From assembly GCA_043816955.1 (NCBI GenBank), contig JBDRHL010000206.1, positions 1 through 46,013 of the forward strand: a stretch of 46,013 bases of DNA, read 5' to 3'. The notes under the pieces were generated by a model that made no database searches, was not told the origin of the DNA, and worked only from the letters and a program-made list of their open reading frames with translations. This stretch comes from JBDRHL01 sp043816955 (GTDB lineage Bacteria > Planctomycetota > Phycisphaerae > Sedimentisphaerales > CAYZTY01). The stretch's first letter is position 1. Every line of letters begins with the position of its first letter. Positions 36,821-46,013 of this stretch are shown one piece after another. Made by a program: the position numbers and the translations under genes.

Positions 36821-38290
36821 ATGGACTGGAAAAAGGAATGGAAAAAGTTAGCGGTGATTGTTGCCGTTTTTTTGGCATGTTTTTATCTGCCGGTCCGTAG
36901 CGACCGTTTTGTTAATGGGGTAATGGAATCGCTTCACTTGGTCAAATGGTATGCACAGGAACATGTTCTGTTATGTCTTATCCCCGCTTTCTTTATAGCA
37001 GGCGCAATTTCGGTATTCGTCAGCCAAGCTTCCGTAATGAAGTACCTTGGCGCAAAGGCCAGTAAAGTTCTGGCCTACGGAGTCGCTGCGATCTCCGGGA
37101 CAATTCTTGCCGTATGCTCCTGTACGATTTTACCCTTGTTTGCGGGAATCTATCGAATGGGGGCAGGCCTTGGCCCTGCGACGGCATTTTTATATTCCGG
37201 CCCTGCTATCAATATTCTTGCAATCATTTTGACAGCCCGAATTCTTGGAATGGAACTGGGTATTGCCCGTGCGGTAGGTGCAATTATGTTTAGTGTGGTG
37301 ATAGGCCTAATCATGCATTTTATATATCGCAAAGAAGAACTGGAGAAAGCCAATGGTCAAATGGCAATGCCTGAGCCGGAAGTTTCCCGTCCGCTTTGGA
37401 AAAATGCCTTATTTTTTGCGGTTATGATCGGCGTATTGGTGTTTGCCAACTGGGGGGCACCTAATGATTTTAATTTTAAGACAACAGACGGGAACACAAT
37501 CAGAGCGGCGGTTCTAAAATCTCCCGAACATAGCAGTCCTTTGACAGGTTCTTATACTGTTAAACTTCTGGAAGGACAGCAAGCAGGTCAGGAAAGTGAA
37601 ATTCCGATTGAGACGATTGTTGAAAAAACACCTGTTGCTGGAACATGGACAACGATCTGGAGTCATAAGTGGATCATTGCCAGTGTCTTTGGAGTAGCTT
37701 TAGGGATCATTCTCATCCTATGGTTTTCCATTCCATGGTGGAAGATTGTATTGACAGCTATTCCTACAACCATCTTGGCATTTGTTCTTCCAATGGATGG
37801 CATGATGGTCATGATTCCCTTTTCAGCGGCGGTGATAGGGCTTTCATGGGCAACCAGCACGACCAAAGGCGAATCCGAGGAATGGTTCGGTTCGACCTGG
37901 ACATTTGCAAAGCAGATTCTGCCATTATTGTTTTTTGGTGTTATCGTCGCAGGAGCGTTGTTGGGAAGACCGGGGCATGAAGGTCTTATACCGTCTGAAT
38001 GGGTGGCACGGGCGGTTGGCGGTAATTCGCTCTGGGCGAATTTGTTTGCCTCTGTTGCTGGTGCATTCATGTACTTTGCGACTTTGACGGAAGTGCCGAT
38101 CCTTCAGGGGTTGATCGGGGCAGGGATGGGCAAAGGACCTGCTTTGGCGCTGCTCTTGGCGGGACCTGCATTAAGTCTGCCGAACATGCTTGTAATTCGC
38201 TCTGTTATGGGAACACAGAAAACGGTTGTTTTTGTTACGCTGGTTATCGTTATGGCGACAATTTGTGGATTAATTTTCGGAGCGATGTAG
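36821..38290 (+). CDS. ArsP-type permease
   Basis: A 489-residue integral membrane protein of the predicted-permease family that includes ArsP (PF03773). The signature AVCSCTILPLFAGIYRMG...GPATAFLYSGPAINILA (~88-125) is repeated in degenerate form in the second half (LTEVPILQGLIGAGMGKGPALALLLAGPALSLPNML). A soluble insert of ~65 residues (about 215-280) separates the halves. Related permeases export trivalent organoarsenicals or other metalloids; the CSC motif may bind the substrate. Confidence 0.75.
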   Translation: MDWKKEWKKLAVIVAVFLACFYLPVRSDRFVNGVMESLHLVKWYAQEHVLLCLIPAFFIAGAISVFVSQASVMKYLGAKASKVLAYGVAAISGTILAVCSCTILPLFAGIYRMGAGLGPATAFLYSGPAINILAIILTARILGMELGIARAVGAIMFSVVIGLIMHFIYRKEELEKANGQMAMPEPEVSRPLWKNALFFAVMIGVLVFANWGAPNDFNFKTTDGNTIRAAVLKSPEHSSPLTGSYTVKLLEGQQAGQESEIPIETIVEKTPVAGTWTTIWSHKWIIASVFGVALGIILILWFSIPWWKIVLTAIPTTILAFVLPMDGMMVMIPFSAAVIGLSWATSTTKGESEEWFGSTWTFAKQILPLLFFGVIVAGALLGRPGHEGLIPSEWVARAVGGNSLWANLFASVAGAFMYFATLTEVPILQGLIGAGMGKGPALALLLAGPALSLPNMLVIRSVMGTQKTVVFVTLVIVMATICGLIFGAM

Positions 38291-38299
38291 GAAGTTTAA

Positions 38300-39661
38300 A
38301 TGAGAAAATCATGGGTTATAAAATTTGCCTTAACAGCATTCTGTTTGATGTGCGTGCAGACTGTTACAGCCTCTGACAATACGGATGCGAATGAACTTGG
38401 GGATACTGCTTCAATACAGTCTGGTTTAACCCTTGATAATTGCATAAAGATTGCTCTTGAAAATAATCCTGATATCGCGCATAAAAAATGGGATATAGAA
38501 ACGTCTTTGGCGGAAAAGGATATTGCAAAAGGTCAATTGTGGCCTTCGATCAGTGCCGAAGCAGGTTATAGTCATTACCTTGACGACCAACGGCTTGTTC
38601 AAGCCAGAAGTCCCAGCGACTTAGCCACTTTTACCGATGATATTTTTTCTGGAGATATTGTTTTACGTATGCCGCTCTATACTTCCGGAAGACTCGAAAG
38701 CCAGGTCAAAGCCAGTGAGCATCTAACCGAATCAGCCAGACACCAGTTTGCTCGAAGCCGCAAGGAACTGGTATTCAATGTTTCGAACGTTTTCTATTCT
38801 ATACTCGGCCAGAAAGAGGTTGTCGAATCGCTTGTTTTTTCCCAGAAGGCTCTGGAGGAGCACCTCAAGCGGGTTCAGGAATTGCTTGACGCCCAAAAAG
38901 CAGCTCGTGTAGATTTATTGAGAACCGAGGTTCGACTTGCTGATATAGAGCAAAATCTTCTCAGGGAAAGAAATATTCTTTACATTCAACATTCTCTTCT
39001 GGCAAATCTGATGGGGGTTGAGCATCTGCAACAGTCGATTGAGATACAGGGTAGGCTTGAGCCAAAGGATTTTAGTGTGGACACAAATCAAAGTCTTGCA
39101 TTGGCATCTGGTCGCAGAAATGATTACCAGGCGGCCAAAGCCAGAGTTGAAGCCCAGGACAAAAATCTTGATGCCGCCAAAGCGGGACATTGGCCGATTA
39201 TCTCTCTGGAGGCCGCTTATGGTAACAGATGGGCGGCTGGCAGCACCGTTGGCGGGTCAAGTATGTCAGAAGATGTTGGGCGAATTGGAGTCGTTGCGGT
39301 AATACCTCTATTTGAAGGTGGGCAGATTAACGCTCGAATCAGCCGTGAACGTTCGAGGTTGTCGGCAGAAAAAGAAGTTTTGCGAAAACTGCAACTGCAG
39401 ATTCAGCTTGAAGTGGAAACTGCCGTCTCGAACATCGAATCAACAAAAGCACGGGTTAATTCGATAGAAAAAGCTGTCGAGCAGGCGAAGGAATCGCTGC
39501 GGATTGAACGTGAAAAATATGACCTCGGTAAAGGCGCTATAGTCGATGTTCTGGATGCACAGGCTGCCTTGCTGGAGGCGCAGACGAGCTTTTACAGGGC
39601 ATTGGCAGATCATAATGTGGCGATAGCCCAGTGGCGGCTAGCCGTTGGAGAAGAAAGATGA
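38300..39661 (+). CDS. TolC-family outer membrane channel
   Basis: A 453-residue protein with a signal peptide ending near TVTA. 'LTLDNCIKIALENNPDIAHKKWDIE' opens the outer-membrane efflux domain and repeats as the second half (YDLGKGAIVDVLDAQAALLEAQTSFYRALADHNVA), with long coiled-coil helices between. It would form the outer-membrane exit duct of the RND pump that follows. The stop overlaps the adaptor start (ATGA). Confidence 0.85.
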   Translation: MRKSWVIKFALTAFCLMCVQTVTASDNTDANELGDTASIQSGLTLDNCIKIALENNPDIAHKKWDIETSLAEKDIAKGQLWPSISAEAGYSHYLDDQRLVQARSPSDLATFTDDIFSGDIVLRMPLYTSGRLESQVKASEHLTESARHQFARSRKELVFNVSNVFYSILGQKEVVESLVFSQKALEEHLKRVQELLDAQKAARVDLLRTEVRLADIEQNLLRERNILYIQHSLLANLMGVEHLQQSIEIQGRLEPKDFSVDTNQSLALASGRRNDYQAAKARVEAQDKNLDAAKAGHWPIISLEAAYGNRWAAGSTVGGSSMSEDVGRIGVVAVIPLFEGGQINARISRERSRLSAEKEVLRKLQLQIQLEVETAVSNIESTKARVNSIEKAVEQAKESLRIEREKYDLGKGAIVDVLDAQAALLEAQTSFYRALADHNVAIAQWRLAVGEER

Positions 39662-40746
39662 AGAAATTATTATTAGCTATAACAATTATCGTTGCTGCAA
39701 TTGTTTTATTCTCGGGATGCAGAAAAAAGGCTTCCGAGCAATCGGCAAAATCCCAGAAAGTCCCTGCCGTGAAAGTTATTGCTGCAATTGAAGGCAGCAT
39801 CTCAAAGACGCTGGAGCTTACCGGCTCGGTTACGGCGACAAAGGTTGCAAGAATGGGGTCTCCCGCAGAAGGACCAATTATGCAATGCCAGGTTCGTGAA
39901 GGAGACAACGTGACCGCCGGCCAAGTGCTTCTTACCATCGGTCGCAAGAAGGCAGCAGATGCTTTAGTGCAGGCCGCGCAGGATTCTCTGACCCGTGAAC
40001 AGGAGGAATTAAAACGAATTACAAAACTCGTCGACAGCGGCGCGATTGCGGCAGAAGAACTTGAAACGGCGAATTTAAAGGTCTCGCGGGCAAGAGCTGA
40101 ACTGAGTAAGGCTTTGGAAAGCGTAGAGGATTATCAGATAGAAGCTCCCTGGGATGGGGTGGTTTCAAAGGTCTTTATTACGGATGGCTATTATGTCGCA
40201 CCCCGTGAATCCCTTGTCGAGATTTATGACCCGACCAGTACAGTCATTGAATTTGCGATACCCGAATCACAGGCGGCGATTGTTCATAAGGGGATGCTTG
40301 TCGAAGTGGAATTGGACGCTTATCCCGGACAGCAATTAAAAGGTGAAATTACGAGGATTTATCCTGAACTGAATCGCCAGACGCGGACACGAACAGCCGA
40401 GGCGGTCATAATCTATAACGACGGAATTTCGCTTTTGCCGGGGATGTTTACTCGCATACGGCTTGTGCTGGAAACGGTGAAAGATGCCGTTCTGATTCCC
40501 GATAAGGCGATTGTCTTGAACACTAAAAATGAGCCGACGGCTTTTGTTATTATCGAGGAAAAGGCCGAAGCCAGAAAACTCAAGCTCGGACTTGAAAAAA
40601 AGCTGATGGTGCAAATAGTGGAAGGAATAAAGCCGGGTGAAATGGTTGTTGTCGAAGGAAATGAAAAACTCAAAAAAGGCGCTGCGGTAAAAGTCATCGG
40701 CGGTGAGAGCAAGAAAGAAAAAGCAGATTCCGGCGATAAAAAATGA
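39658..40746 (+). CDS. RND efflux adaptor lipoprotein (MFP)
   Basis: A 362-residue periplasmic adaptor. The signal peptide ends in the lipobox LFSGC (about residue 20). Biotinyl-lipoyl halves flank a helical hairpin (ALVQAAQDSLTREQEELKRITKLVDSGAIAAEELE), followed by the barrel (VEVELDAYPGQQLKGEITRIYPELNRQTRTRTAEAVI). Bridges the RND pump and TolC. The start is ATG 39658; the RND gene overlaps its stop. Confidence 0.85.
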   Translation: MKKLLLAITIIVAAIVLFSGCRKKASEQSAKSQKVPAVKVIAAIEGSISKTLELTGSVTATKVARMGSPAEGPIMQCQVREGDNVTAGQVLLTIGRKKAADALVQAAQDSLTREQEELKRITKLVDSGAIAAEELETANLKVSRARAELSKALESVEDYQIEAPWDGVVSKVFITDGYYVAPRESLVEIYDPTSTVIEFAIPESQAAIVHKGMLVEVELDAYPGQQLKGEITRIYPELNRQTRTRTAEAVIIYNDGISLLPGMFTRIRLVLETVKDAVLIPDKAIVLNTKNEPTAFVIIEEKAEARKLKLGLEKKLMVQIVEGIKPGEMVVVEGNEKLKKGAAVKVIGGESKKEKADSGDKK

Positions 40747-43700
40747 ATATAACGAAATCAACTTTATTAAGACCTATCGGTGTCTCTGTCATTGCGATAG
40801 CGGTATTTGTGGTCGGGTTTTTCAGCCTCAAGCAGCTTGATGTGGATTATCTGCCGGAAATTACTTATCCGATGATAAAAATCCATATCTGGTGGCGCGG
40901 AGCGACTCCGGAGGATATTGACAAAAATATCGCCGACCCAATCGAACGGGTGCTGGCCACCGTTGACAATCTCGATTATCTCGAATCTTCGAGCATCGAG
41001 GGTATGTACACGCTGCTTGTCAATTTCGAATATGGTGTTGATGTAGAAGAAGCTTATCAGGACGTCATAACCGCGATGGGACGCATTGCAAGAGAGCTTC
41101 CTGCGGATATGGACCCGCCGGTGATTATCAAGGCAGATCCATCGCAGCTTCCAGTTATGCAGGTTACGGTCTCGTCGCAGAAAAGAGACCTTGTATGGCT
41201 GCGTGACTGGTGTGATAACTGGCTTCAGGATAGAATCGTAACCGTACCGGGCACAGCCGGTGTGGAAATTGTCGGCGGATTAAAAAGGGAAATCCGTGTC
41301 CATCTCGACCCTTCCAGAATGCTGGCTTACGGCCTGAGTCCTTCAGCCATTGCCAGGACGCTTTATGAAGAAAATAAGGAGATGTTTGCCGGCAGGGTTA
41401 CGGTGGAATCACGCGAGATAATTGCCCGGACGATGGGGGAATTCGAATCGCTCGAGGAAATGCGCAATGTCGTTGTCGCTCACAGCGACCGGGGGCTGGT
41501 CTATTTGAAGGATGTGGCCAGCGTGGAGGATTCCCATGAGGAAGTTCGTGTCATTACGCGGTTCAACGGGGAGAATTGTGTCGAACTTAGTGTTCTTAAA
41601 CAGGAACAAGCCAACACCGTCAAGGTTGCTCAGGCGGTAAAAGAAAAGCTTGAGGAGCTAAAAGCGGAAATACCTGATGATATAGAATTTGGCGTCGTAG
41701 AGAACCAGGGCGATTATGTAATGGCAGCCATAAACAGTGTCAAGGACTCTGCTATTATTGCCGCGATATTAGTCATTTTTGTTACTTATATATTTCTCGG
41801 GCATTGGCGGCAAATCATTGTGCTGATGATTGCGATGCCGCTGACGCTGGTAGCAAATTTCCTGGTAATGAAGCTGGCGGGATTCAGCATAAATATCTTT
41901 TCGCTTGGCGGGCTGGTTGTGGCGATGGGCGTGGTGCTGGATAATTCGATTGTCGCAGTTGAAAATATTACCCGCGTCAAGAATCTCAATGGAAGTGACT
42001 CAACTATCAAGGCGATGAGTGAAATAGGGACGGCCCTTCTGGCGGCAACCTTATCTTATCTCGCACTGTTTTTGCCTTTTCTGCTGGTGCCGGGTCTTAT
42101 ATCGCTGCTGTTTAAAGAGCTGGTGATGGTTATTGCCGGTATTGTAGTCCTATCTCTTTTGATTGCCTTGACTATAACACCTTTAATAGCCGACTGTCTT
42201 ATTAAAAAGGGCCATACAAAAGCAGGAATAGGTCATTTACTCGACAAAATAAATGACTATGCAGCCGAAGGTTATGGCAAGCTGCTGACCCTGGCATTGC
42301 GATTTAAATGGGTAGTGGTATTGATTGCCATAGCGTTGCTGGGGCTGGGCATTTTCCTGTCTGGTGTAACGGGTTCGGAATTTTTCCCGGAAATCGATGA
42401 TGGCAGAGTGATGATGAAAGTAATACTGCCTGCAGGCACATCTGTTGAAAAGACAAACGGCATTCTGGCGACTATCGAGCAAAAAATCAAAGACAATGAG
42501 GCGATACAGAGTTATTTCACATTGGCAGGCGGGAGGGTCTGGGGTCTTTATACGTATGAGATCGCTGAGCAGGGTGAGGTTGATATTCAGCTTGTGCCAA
42601 AATCTCAAAGAAAGATTTCAACGGATGATTTCATACAAAGGTTAAGACCTGAAATGGGTAAAATACCTGTCCCCGGCGGTAAAATCGCCGTGATGCATAT
42701 GAAAATCAAGGGTATCAGGCAGACGGGGCAGCAACAGGTGGAAGTCAAGGTCGAGGGGTCGGATTTAGCAGAAGTTTATGCTTTCGCCCAAAAGGCTGCA
42801 TCAACTCTGAATCAGGCCGAAGGGCTTACCGGTGTAAATCTCTCGATGGATATGACCAAGCCGGAATACAGGGTATATGTTGACCGTGCAAGGGCCTCCG
42901 TGCTGCAGATTCCTATAAGACAGGTCGCACAGACGCTTCGCTCGCTTATTCAGGGCGAGGTTGCTACACAGTATAGGGAAGGTTCTGAATACTATGCCAT
43001 TCGGGTAATGGTCCCGGAAACAAAGATTAACTCAAAAGAGGACATCGAGCAGTTAATTCTTGAAAACACAAAAGGTCAGCAGTTTTATCTGCGTGATATA
43101 GCTGAAGTTAAAAGGGCTGTAGGTCCGGTTGAGATTGTAAGAGAAGACCAGATAAAGCAGGTAATTGTCCGGGCTGATGCGGATAGGATAAGCGTTGGTC
43201 AGGCTGTTGAACGGGCAGATGCTGCTCTGGCTGCTTTGGATAAACCCAAAGGAGTTTACCTTGAGATGGGCGGACAGGCCCAAATGATGGCTGAAATGAC
43301 CAAAACCGCCAAATGGATACTTGTTTTTGCGGTCTTCTTTGCTTTCGTTGTTCTGGCAGTTCAGTTTGAAAGTTTGAAGCTGCCGTTGCTTATATTGATT
43401 TGTCTGCCTCTTTGCGTAATAGGAATGGTCTTTGGCCTGTTCTTTTCCGGTATGGCGATAGGCGCTACTGTGGCTATCGGCCTTCTGGTGGTTGTTGCCG
43501 CAACGATGAACGATGGAGTTCTGCTGCTAACTTATGCCGAAGAATTGAGAACCAGGGAAAACCTGCCGAGTTTGCAGGCCGTATATGAAGCATCTAAAAT
43601 TCGTTTCCGGCCAAGAATAATGACAACGCTTACCACAATCGCAGGATTTATCCCTTTAGCGATGAACCTCGGCGAAGGCGGCGATTTGCTTCAGCCGATG

Positions 43701-43790
43701 GCGGTAGCGGCAATAGGCGGACTTGTGTTTGAATTAGGTGCGGCATTGATACTTATGCCGTGTGCATATCTGATTTTCCAGGGAAAATAA
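40743..43790 (+). CDS. RND efflux transporter
   Basis: A 1015-residue pump of the AcrB/MFP-RND (ACR_tran) type. An N-terminal TM helix, a large periplasmic loop, TM4 VVAMGVVLDNSIVAVENI with the paired acidic residues of proton-relay helices replaced in part (D before NS), the mid-protein repeat and a C-terminal TM set (MNDGVLLLTYAEELRTRE...RFRPRIMTTLTTIAGFIPLA) are visible. Substrate is not deducible; the operon suggests metalloids or their organic forms. Confidence 0.85.
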   Translation: MNITKSTLLRPIGVSVIAIAVFVVGFFSLKQLDVDYLPEITYPMIKIHIWWRGATPEDIDKNIADPIERVLATVDNLDYLESSSIEGMYTLLVNFEYGVDVEEAYQDVITAMGRIARELPADMDPPVIIKADPSQLPVMQVTVSSQKRDLVWLRDWCDNWLQDRIVTVPGTAGVEIVGGLKREIRVHLDPSRMLAYGLSPSAIARTLYEENKEMFAGRVTVESREIIARTMGEFESLEEMRNVVVAHSDRGLVYLKDVASVEDSHEEVRVITRFNGENCVELSVLKQEQANTVKVAQAVKEKLEELKAEIPDDIEFGVVENQGDYVMAAINSVKDSAIIAAILVIFVTYIFLGHWRQIIVLMIAMPLTLVANFLVMKLAGFSINIFSLGGLVVAMGVVLDNSIVAVENITRVKNLNGSDSTIKAMSEIGTALLAATLSYLALFLPFLLVPGLISLLFKELVMVIAGIVVLSLLIALTITPLIADCLIKKGHTKAGIGHLLDKINDYAAEGYGKLLTLALRFKWVVVLIAIALLGLGIFLSGVTGSEFFPEIDDGRVMMKVILPAGTSVEKTNGILATIEQKIKDNEAIQSYFTLAGGRVWGLYTYEIAEQGEVDIQLVPKSQRKISTDDFIQRLRPEMGKIPVPGGKIAVMHMKIKGIRQTGQQQVEVKVEGSDLAEVYAFAQKAASTLNQAEGLTGVNLSMDMTKPEYRVYVDRARASVLQIPIRQVAQTLRSLIQGEVATQYREGSEYYAIRVMVPETKINSKEDIEQLILENTKGQQFYLRDIAEVKRAVGPVEIVREDQIKQVIVRADADRISVGQAVERADAALAALDKPKGVYLEMGGQAQMMAEMTKTAKWILVFAVFFAFVVLAVQFESLKLPLLILICLPLCVIGMVFGLFFSGMAIGATVAIGLLVVVAATMNDGVLLLTYAEELRTRENLPSLQAVYEASKIRFRPRIMTTLTTIAGFIPLAMNLGEGGDLLQPMAVAAIGGLVFELGAALILMPCAYLIFQGK

Positions 43791-43795
43791 TTAGA

Positions 43796-44545
43796 ATGAA
43801 GATAAAAATAACCAGTATAGTGATTCTTTTTCTTGTCTTGTTGTTTATCTTGAGCTGTGCAATGGTAAAAAAACCACAGACTGCTCATGACACTATTACT
43901 GCTCGGACTAATTGGTATTATCCTGATTGGATGGCTAATGCAACTTTTGCGCCAACTTTTCAAGTGCTGGATACGGAAAGTAGTCTTGGGCCTTATGCCG
44001 AAAAAACAAAAACCATAACTCTCAAAGATCTTGTAAAAATGCACGGCCATCTATGTGATGGCTTGGTGACAGCGGCCTGTGGTTTGTCACTCGGTTTGAA
44101 AGAATTATATCCCAATGGTGTAATTGACCGCACTGATACCTGCTGTATAACGAATAACTCCCCATGTTTCGGTGATGTTGCTGCTTATCTTACCGGTGGC
44201 AGGGTAAGATTCGGTACTCAAAAAATTGATCCCGATATGGGCAATGAGTTTATCCTCTACCGCATCTCAACAAAACAGGCAGTTAAAGTATCACTGAAAG
44301 ATGGTGTTTTTCCCGCGAAACTTGCTGAACTTGAAAAGAAAATAAAAACTGGAAATTTTACTATTGAACAAATGCAGCAATGTCAGAAGCTCGGATGGAA
44401 TTTTGCTGAACATCTTATCAATATGCCCTTGGAAATATCCTTTACAGTTGAAGATTTGGATAGTTTTATGTGGAAGCCGGATGAATATATCCATCGGGGA
44501 CCAAGAGGTGATGTCATTAATAAAAATGTAACACATGAAAATTGA
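43796..44545 (+). CDS. FmdE-domain lipoprotein
   Basis: A 249-residue protein with a signal peptide and lipobox-like LFILSCA. Residues ~75-205 are FmdE-like (formylmethanofuran dehydrogenase subunit E family): HGHLCDGLVTAACGLSLGLKEL, DRTDTCCITNNSPCFGDVAAYLTGG. The C-terminal zinc ribbon of true FmdE is absent. Free-standing FmdE proteins accompany metal or thiol redox genes; the cysteines could bind a metalloid. Its true start ATG 43796 follows the pump by 5 nt. Confidence 0.75.
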   Translation: MKIKITSIVILFLVLLFILSCAMVKKPQTAHDTITARTNWYYPDWMANATFAPTFQVLDTESSLGPYAEKTKTITLKDLVKMHGHLCDGLVTAACGLSLGLKELYPNGVIDRTDTCCITNNSPCFGDVAAYLTGGRVRFGTQKIDPDMGNEFILYRISTKQAVKVSLKDGVFPAKLAELEKKIKTGNFTIEQMQQCQKLGWNFAEHLINMPLEISFTVEDLDSFMWKPDEYIHRGPRGDVINKNVTHEN

Positions 44546-44564
44546 ATTTACAGGAGAATCAAAA

Positions 44565-44798
44565 ATGAAAAGGATACAGATACTTGGGACAGGTTGTCCA
44601 AAGTGTAAGAAGTTGGCGGAAAATGCTGAAGCTGCCGCCAAAGAACTTGGCATTGAGTATGACATCGAAAAAGTAACTCAGATCAATGACATCATGAAGA
44701 TGGGTGTAATGGTGACTCCTGCTTTGGTGATTGATGGAACTGTGAAAGTTGCCGGCAAAGTTGCTTCGCCTGATGATATCAAAGCAATGCTTTCTTAA
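44565..44798 (+). CDS. Thioredoxin-like redox protein
   Basis: A 77-residue protein: MKRIQILGTGCPKCKKLAEN has the redox centre CPKC, and MVTPALVIDGTVKVAGKV has the cis-Pro loop of thioredoxin folds. It belongs to the small 'redox-active disulfide 2' type common in anaerobes. AGGAGA precedes ATG 44565. It may supply electrons to metalloid enzymes in the operon. Confidence 0.82.
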   Translation: MKRIQILGTGCPKCKKLAENAEAAAKELGIEYDIEKVTQINDIMKMGVMVTPALVIDGTVKVAGKVASPDDIKAMLS

Positions 44799-44820
44799 TT
44801 AAAACAGACCAAGGGAATAT

Positions 44821-45180
44821 ATGATATCGCGAAGTACGATAAATTTTATTTTGGATCTCGTGTCTTTTTTAGTTCTGCTTGGACTTGCTATTACAGGATC
44901 TGTAATGAGATATGTATTACTGCCCGGAACCGGCGGCCTGGGACGCTCTATTCATGGCGGTGCCGGTCGCGGCGTGCAGGGGCAAGAATTATGGTCGATG
45001 ACACGGCATGAATGGGGCAGCATTCATTTTTATTTGGCTGCTGTATTTGTTGTTCTGATGGTTATCCATATCATCCTGCATTGGTCATGGATTAAACATT
45101 ATGTGAAGTCATTGTTAGTCGATAGATGTTCAACAACTAAAACGAAAGGTAAGTATTATGGCACAAGAGAATTCATGTGA
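44821..45180 (+). CDS. DUF4405-type membrane protein
   Basis: A 119-residue protein with hydrophobic segments near 8-30 and 64-87 (HFYLAAVFVVLMVIHIILHWSW), with conserved His (HGGAGRG, RHEWGSIHFYL, HIILHW) as in DUF4405 and cytochrome b-like heme-binding families. Probably a membrane electron carrier. It overlaps the next gene by 23 bp. Confidence 0.7.
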   Translation: MISRSTINFILDLVSFLVLLGLAITGSVMRYVLLPGTGGLGRSIHGGAGRGVQGQELWSMTRHEWGSIHFYLAAVFVVLMVIHIILHWSWIKHYVKSLLVDRCSTTKTKGKYYGTREFM

Positions 45181-45532
45181 ATGTAGTGGCGGTCCTAAGC
45201 TGATTTTTGCCTGTTCAGGAGCAGCGGATGTCGGAGCGATTGCTGATCAGGCAGCCCGTAAGTTGACCAAAGAAGGCATCGGCAAAATGTTCTGCACCGT
45301 CGGAATCGGTGGACGGGTTAGCGGGATTATGAAAACCACAGAATCAGCGGATAAGATTCTGGCCATTGACGGCTGTCCCCTGAATTGTGTGAAAAATTCG
45401 CTCGAACTGGCCGGCTTTAAAAAGTTTCAACATCTGCAATTGGCTGATTTGGGTCTGGAAAAATGCAATAGTCCCGTTACAGAGGGAAATATCAATAAAG
45501 TTGTTGCCAAGGGCAAAGAAATGTTAGCGTAA
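45158..45532 (+). CDS. DGC-domain putative metal-binding protein
   Basis: A 124-residue protein: FACSGAADVGAIADQAARKL, FCTVGIGGRVSGIM, AIDGCPLNCVKNSLELAG. 'DGCP..C...' is the namesake of the DGC family of putative zinc-binding proteins seen in arsenic and anaerobic redox clusters. Cys residues could hold Zn or As. Confidence 0.8.
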   Translation: MAQENSCECSGGPKLIFACSGAADVGAIADQAARKLTKEGIGKMFCTVGIGGRVSGIMKTTESADKILAIDGCPLNCVKNSLELAGFKKFQHLQLADLGLEKCNSPVTEGNINKVVAKGKEMLA

Positions 45533-45537
45533 ACGAT

Positions 45538-46013
45538 ATGACGATAAAAAAAATAATTCCAACCGCTTGTTTTGTATTGGGAGTATTTATCTGCGGCTGT
45601 CAGGATAACACTTTAGTGAGTCCTGCTGACCCGATAAAACAAAGCCCTGTTGGAACAACTCAAACCCATGAAGAAAACGGACTAATCGATGCGACTAAGC
45701 CCTCTGAAAAGAACAGGCCGACCGTAATCGCTTATTATTTTCACCGAACGATGCGGTGCCCTACCTGTTTAGCAATTGAAGCCAATGTTGCTCGTGTCAT
45801 TGAAGAAAATTTCCCACAGCAGATTGCCAATGGAGGTTTAATATGGATACCTTTTAATCTGGATGATCCTGGAGGTAAGGATTTTGAAAAGGAATTTGAT
45901 GTATCTGTCAGTACTTTGGTATTGTCAAAAATGGAAGACAGCAATAATTCAAAATACAAAAAGCTCGAAAAGGTGTGGGACCTAATCGGCGTCCCTGTGA
46001 AGTTTGATGAATA
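45538..46013 (+). CDS. ArsF-like thiol lipoprotein (3' end cut by window)
   Basis: A partial protein of at least 158 residues. The signal peptide ends in CGC near residue 20; the mature part has AYYFHRTMRCPTCLAIEANVARVIEE, the MRCPTC motif of the ArsF-type family (named for a nitrophenyl compound nitroreductase subunit), in a thioredoxin-like fold (WIPFNLDDPGGKDFEKEFDV). In other clusters ArsF is followed by an ArsG-type permease, which may lie outside the window. Confidence 0.65.
   Translation, partial: MTIKKIIPTACFVLGVFICGCQDNTLVSPADPIKQSPVGTTQTHEENGLIDATKPSEKNRPTVIAYYFHRTMRCPTCLAIEANVARVIEENFPQQIANGGLIWIPFNLDDPGGKDFEKEFDVSVSTLVLSKMEDSNNSKYKKLEKVWDLIGVPVKFDE

Noticed and set aside
1..46013. 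Archaeal origin of the whole window
   Set aside because: Orc1/Cdc6 and the ubiquitin-like genes invite this, but a -35/-10 tRNA promoter, intrinsic terminators, lipoboxes, TolC/RND genes and dockerin-like secreted proteins are bacterial.

Overview
The window (roughly 43% GC by eye) looks like Gram-negative bacterial DNA, most likely a planctomycete of the Phycisphaerae type. Evidence: two secreted proteins carry degenerate dockerin-like modules of the kind common in that group; there is a TolC/RND tripartite exporter and several lipoboxes; most genes have GGAGG-type ribosome sites; a tRNA gene has a -35/-10 promoter. The phylum call is an inference from protein style, not a measured phylogeny.

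Layout. 1-950: chromosomal-looking edge with a truncated ceramidase-like gene and tRNA-Val(CAC). 984-35571: a large accessory element with almost no housekeeping genes. It starts with an excisionase-like HTH gene beside the tRNA, then a replication-relaxation protein and, convergent to it, an archaeal-type Orc1/Cdc6 initiator. Upstream of that initiator lies an origin-like region: two inverted copies of a 23-bp element resembling archaeal origin recognition boxes, a ~124-bp dyad between them, and five identical 16-bp repeats spaced by whole helical turns. 5.3-11.8 kb holds small orphan genes, two paralogous families, an inverted decayed gene copy and many RNA-like structures. 11.8-15.8 kb holds a HerA/VirD4-like ATPase fused to a nuclease-like domain and a DNA methyltransferase. 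16.0-19.9 kb holds a rod-shaped RNA candidate and two secreted dockerin proteins. 19.9-22.0 kb is a minus-strand operon (nuclease-like protein, two membrane proteins). 22.2-35.3 kb is a long plus-strand operon of zinc-ribbon proteins, a GHKL ATPase, a DUF2958 protein and other element-type families.

The most notable content of that operon is 31320-34013: a ubiquitin-like protein, an E2-like enzyme fused to a cysteine-rich RING/treble-clef-like tail, a JAMM protease with all metal ligands, and an E1-like ThiF protein. The order (Ubl, E2, JAB, E1) matches the Bil antiphage system, with the zinc tail as an unusual addition. Conjugation apparatus and replicon thus both have an archaeal/eukaryotic flavour on what appears to be a bacterial element.

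A second unusual trait is that genes or gene blocks in the element are repeatedly preceded, 20-50 nt before the start codon, by a unique near-perfect 7-14 bp hairpin, usually too close to the gene for a promoter to fit between.

36066-46013 is an arsenic/metalloid-type operon: two ArsR regulators, an ArsP-type permease, TolC/MFP/RND efflux proteins, an FmdE-domain lipoprotein, a thioredoxin-like protein, a DUF4405 membrane protein, a DGC-domain protein and a partial ArsF-like lipoprotein cut by the window end. No integrase, relaxase or CRISPR array was found, so how the element moves is unknown.
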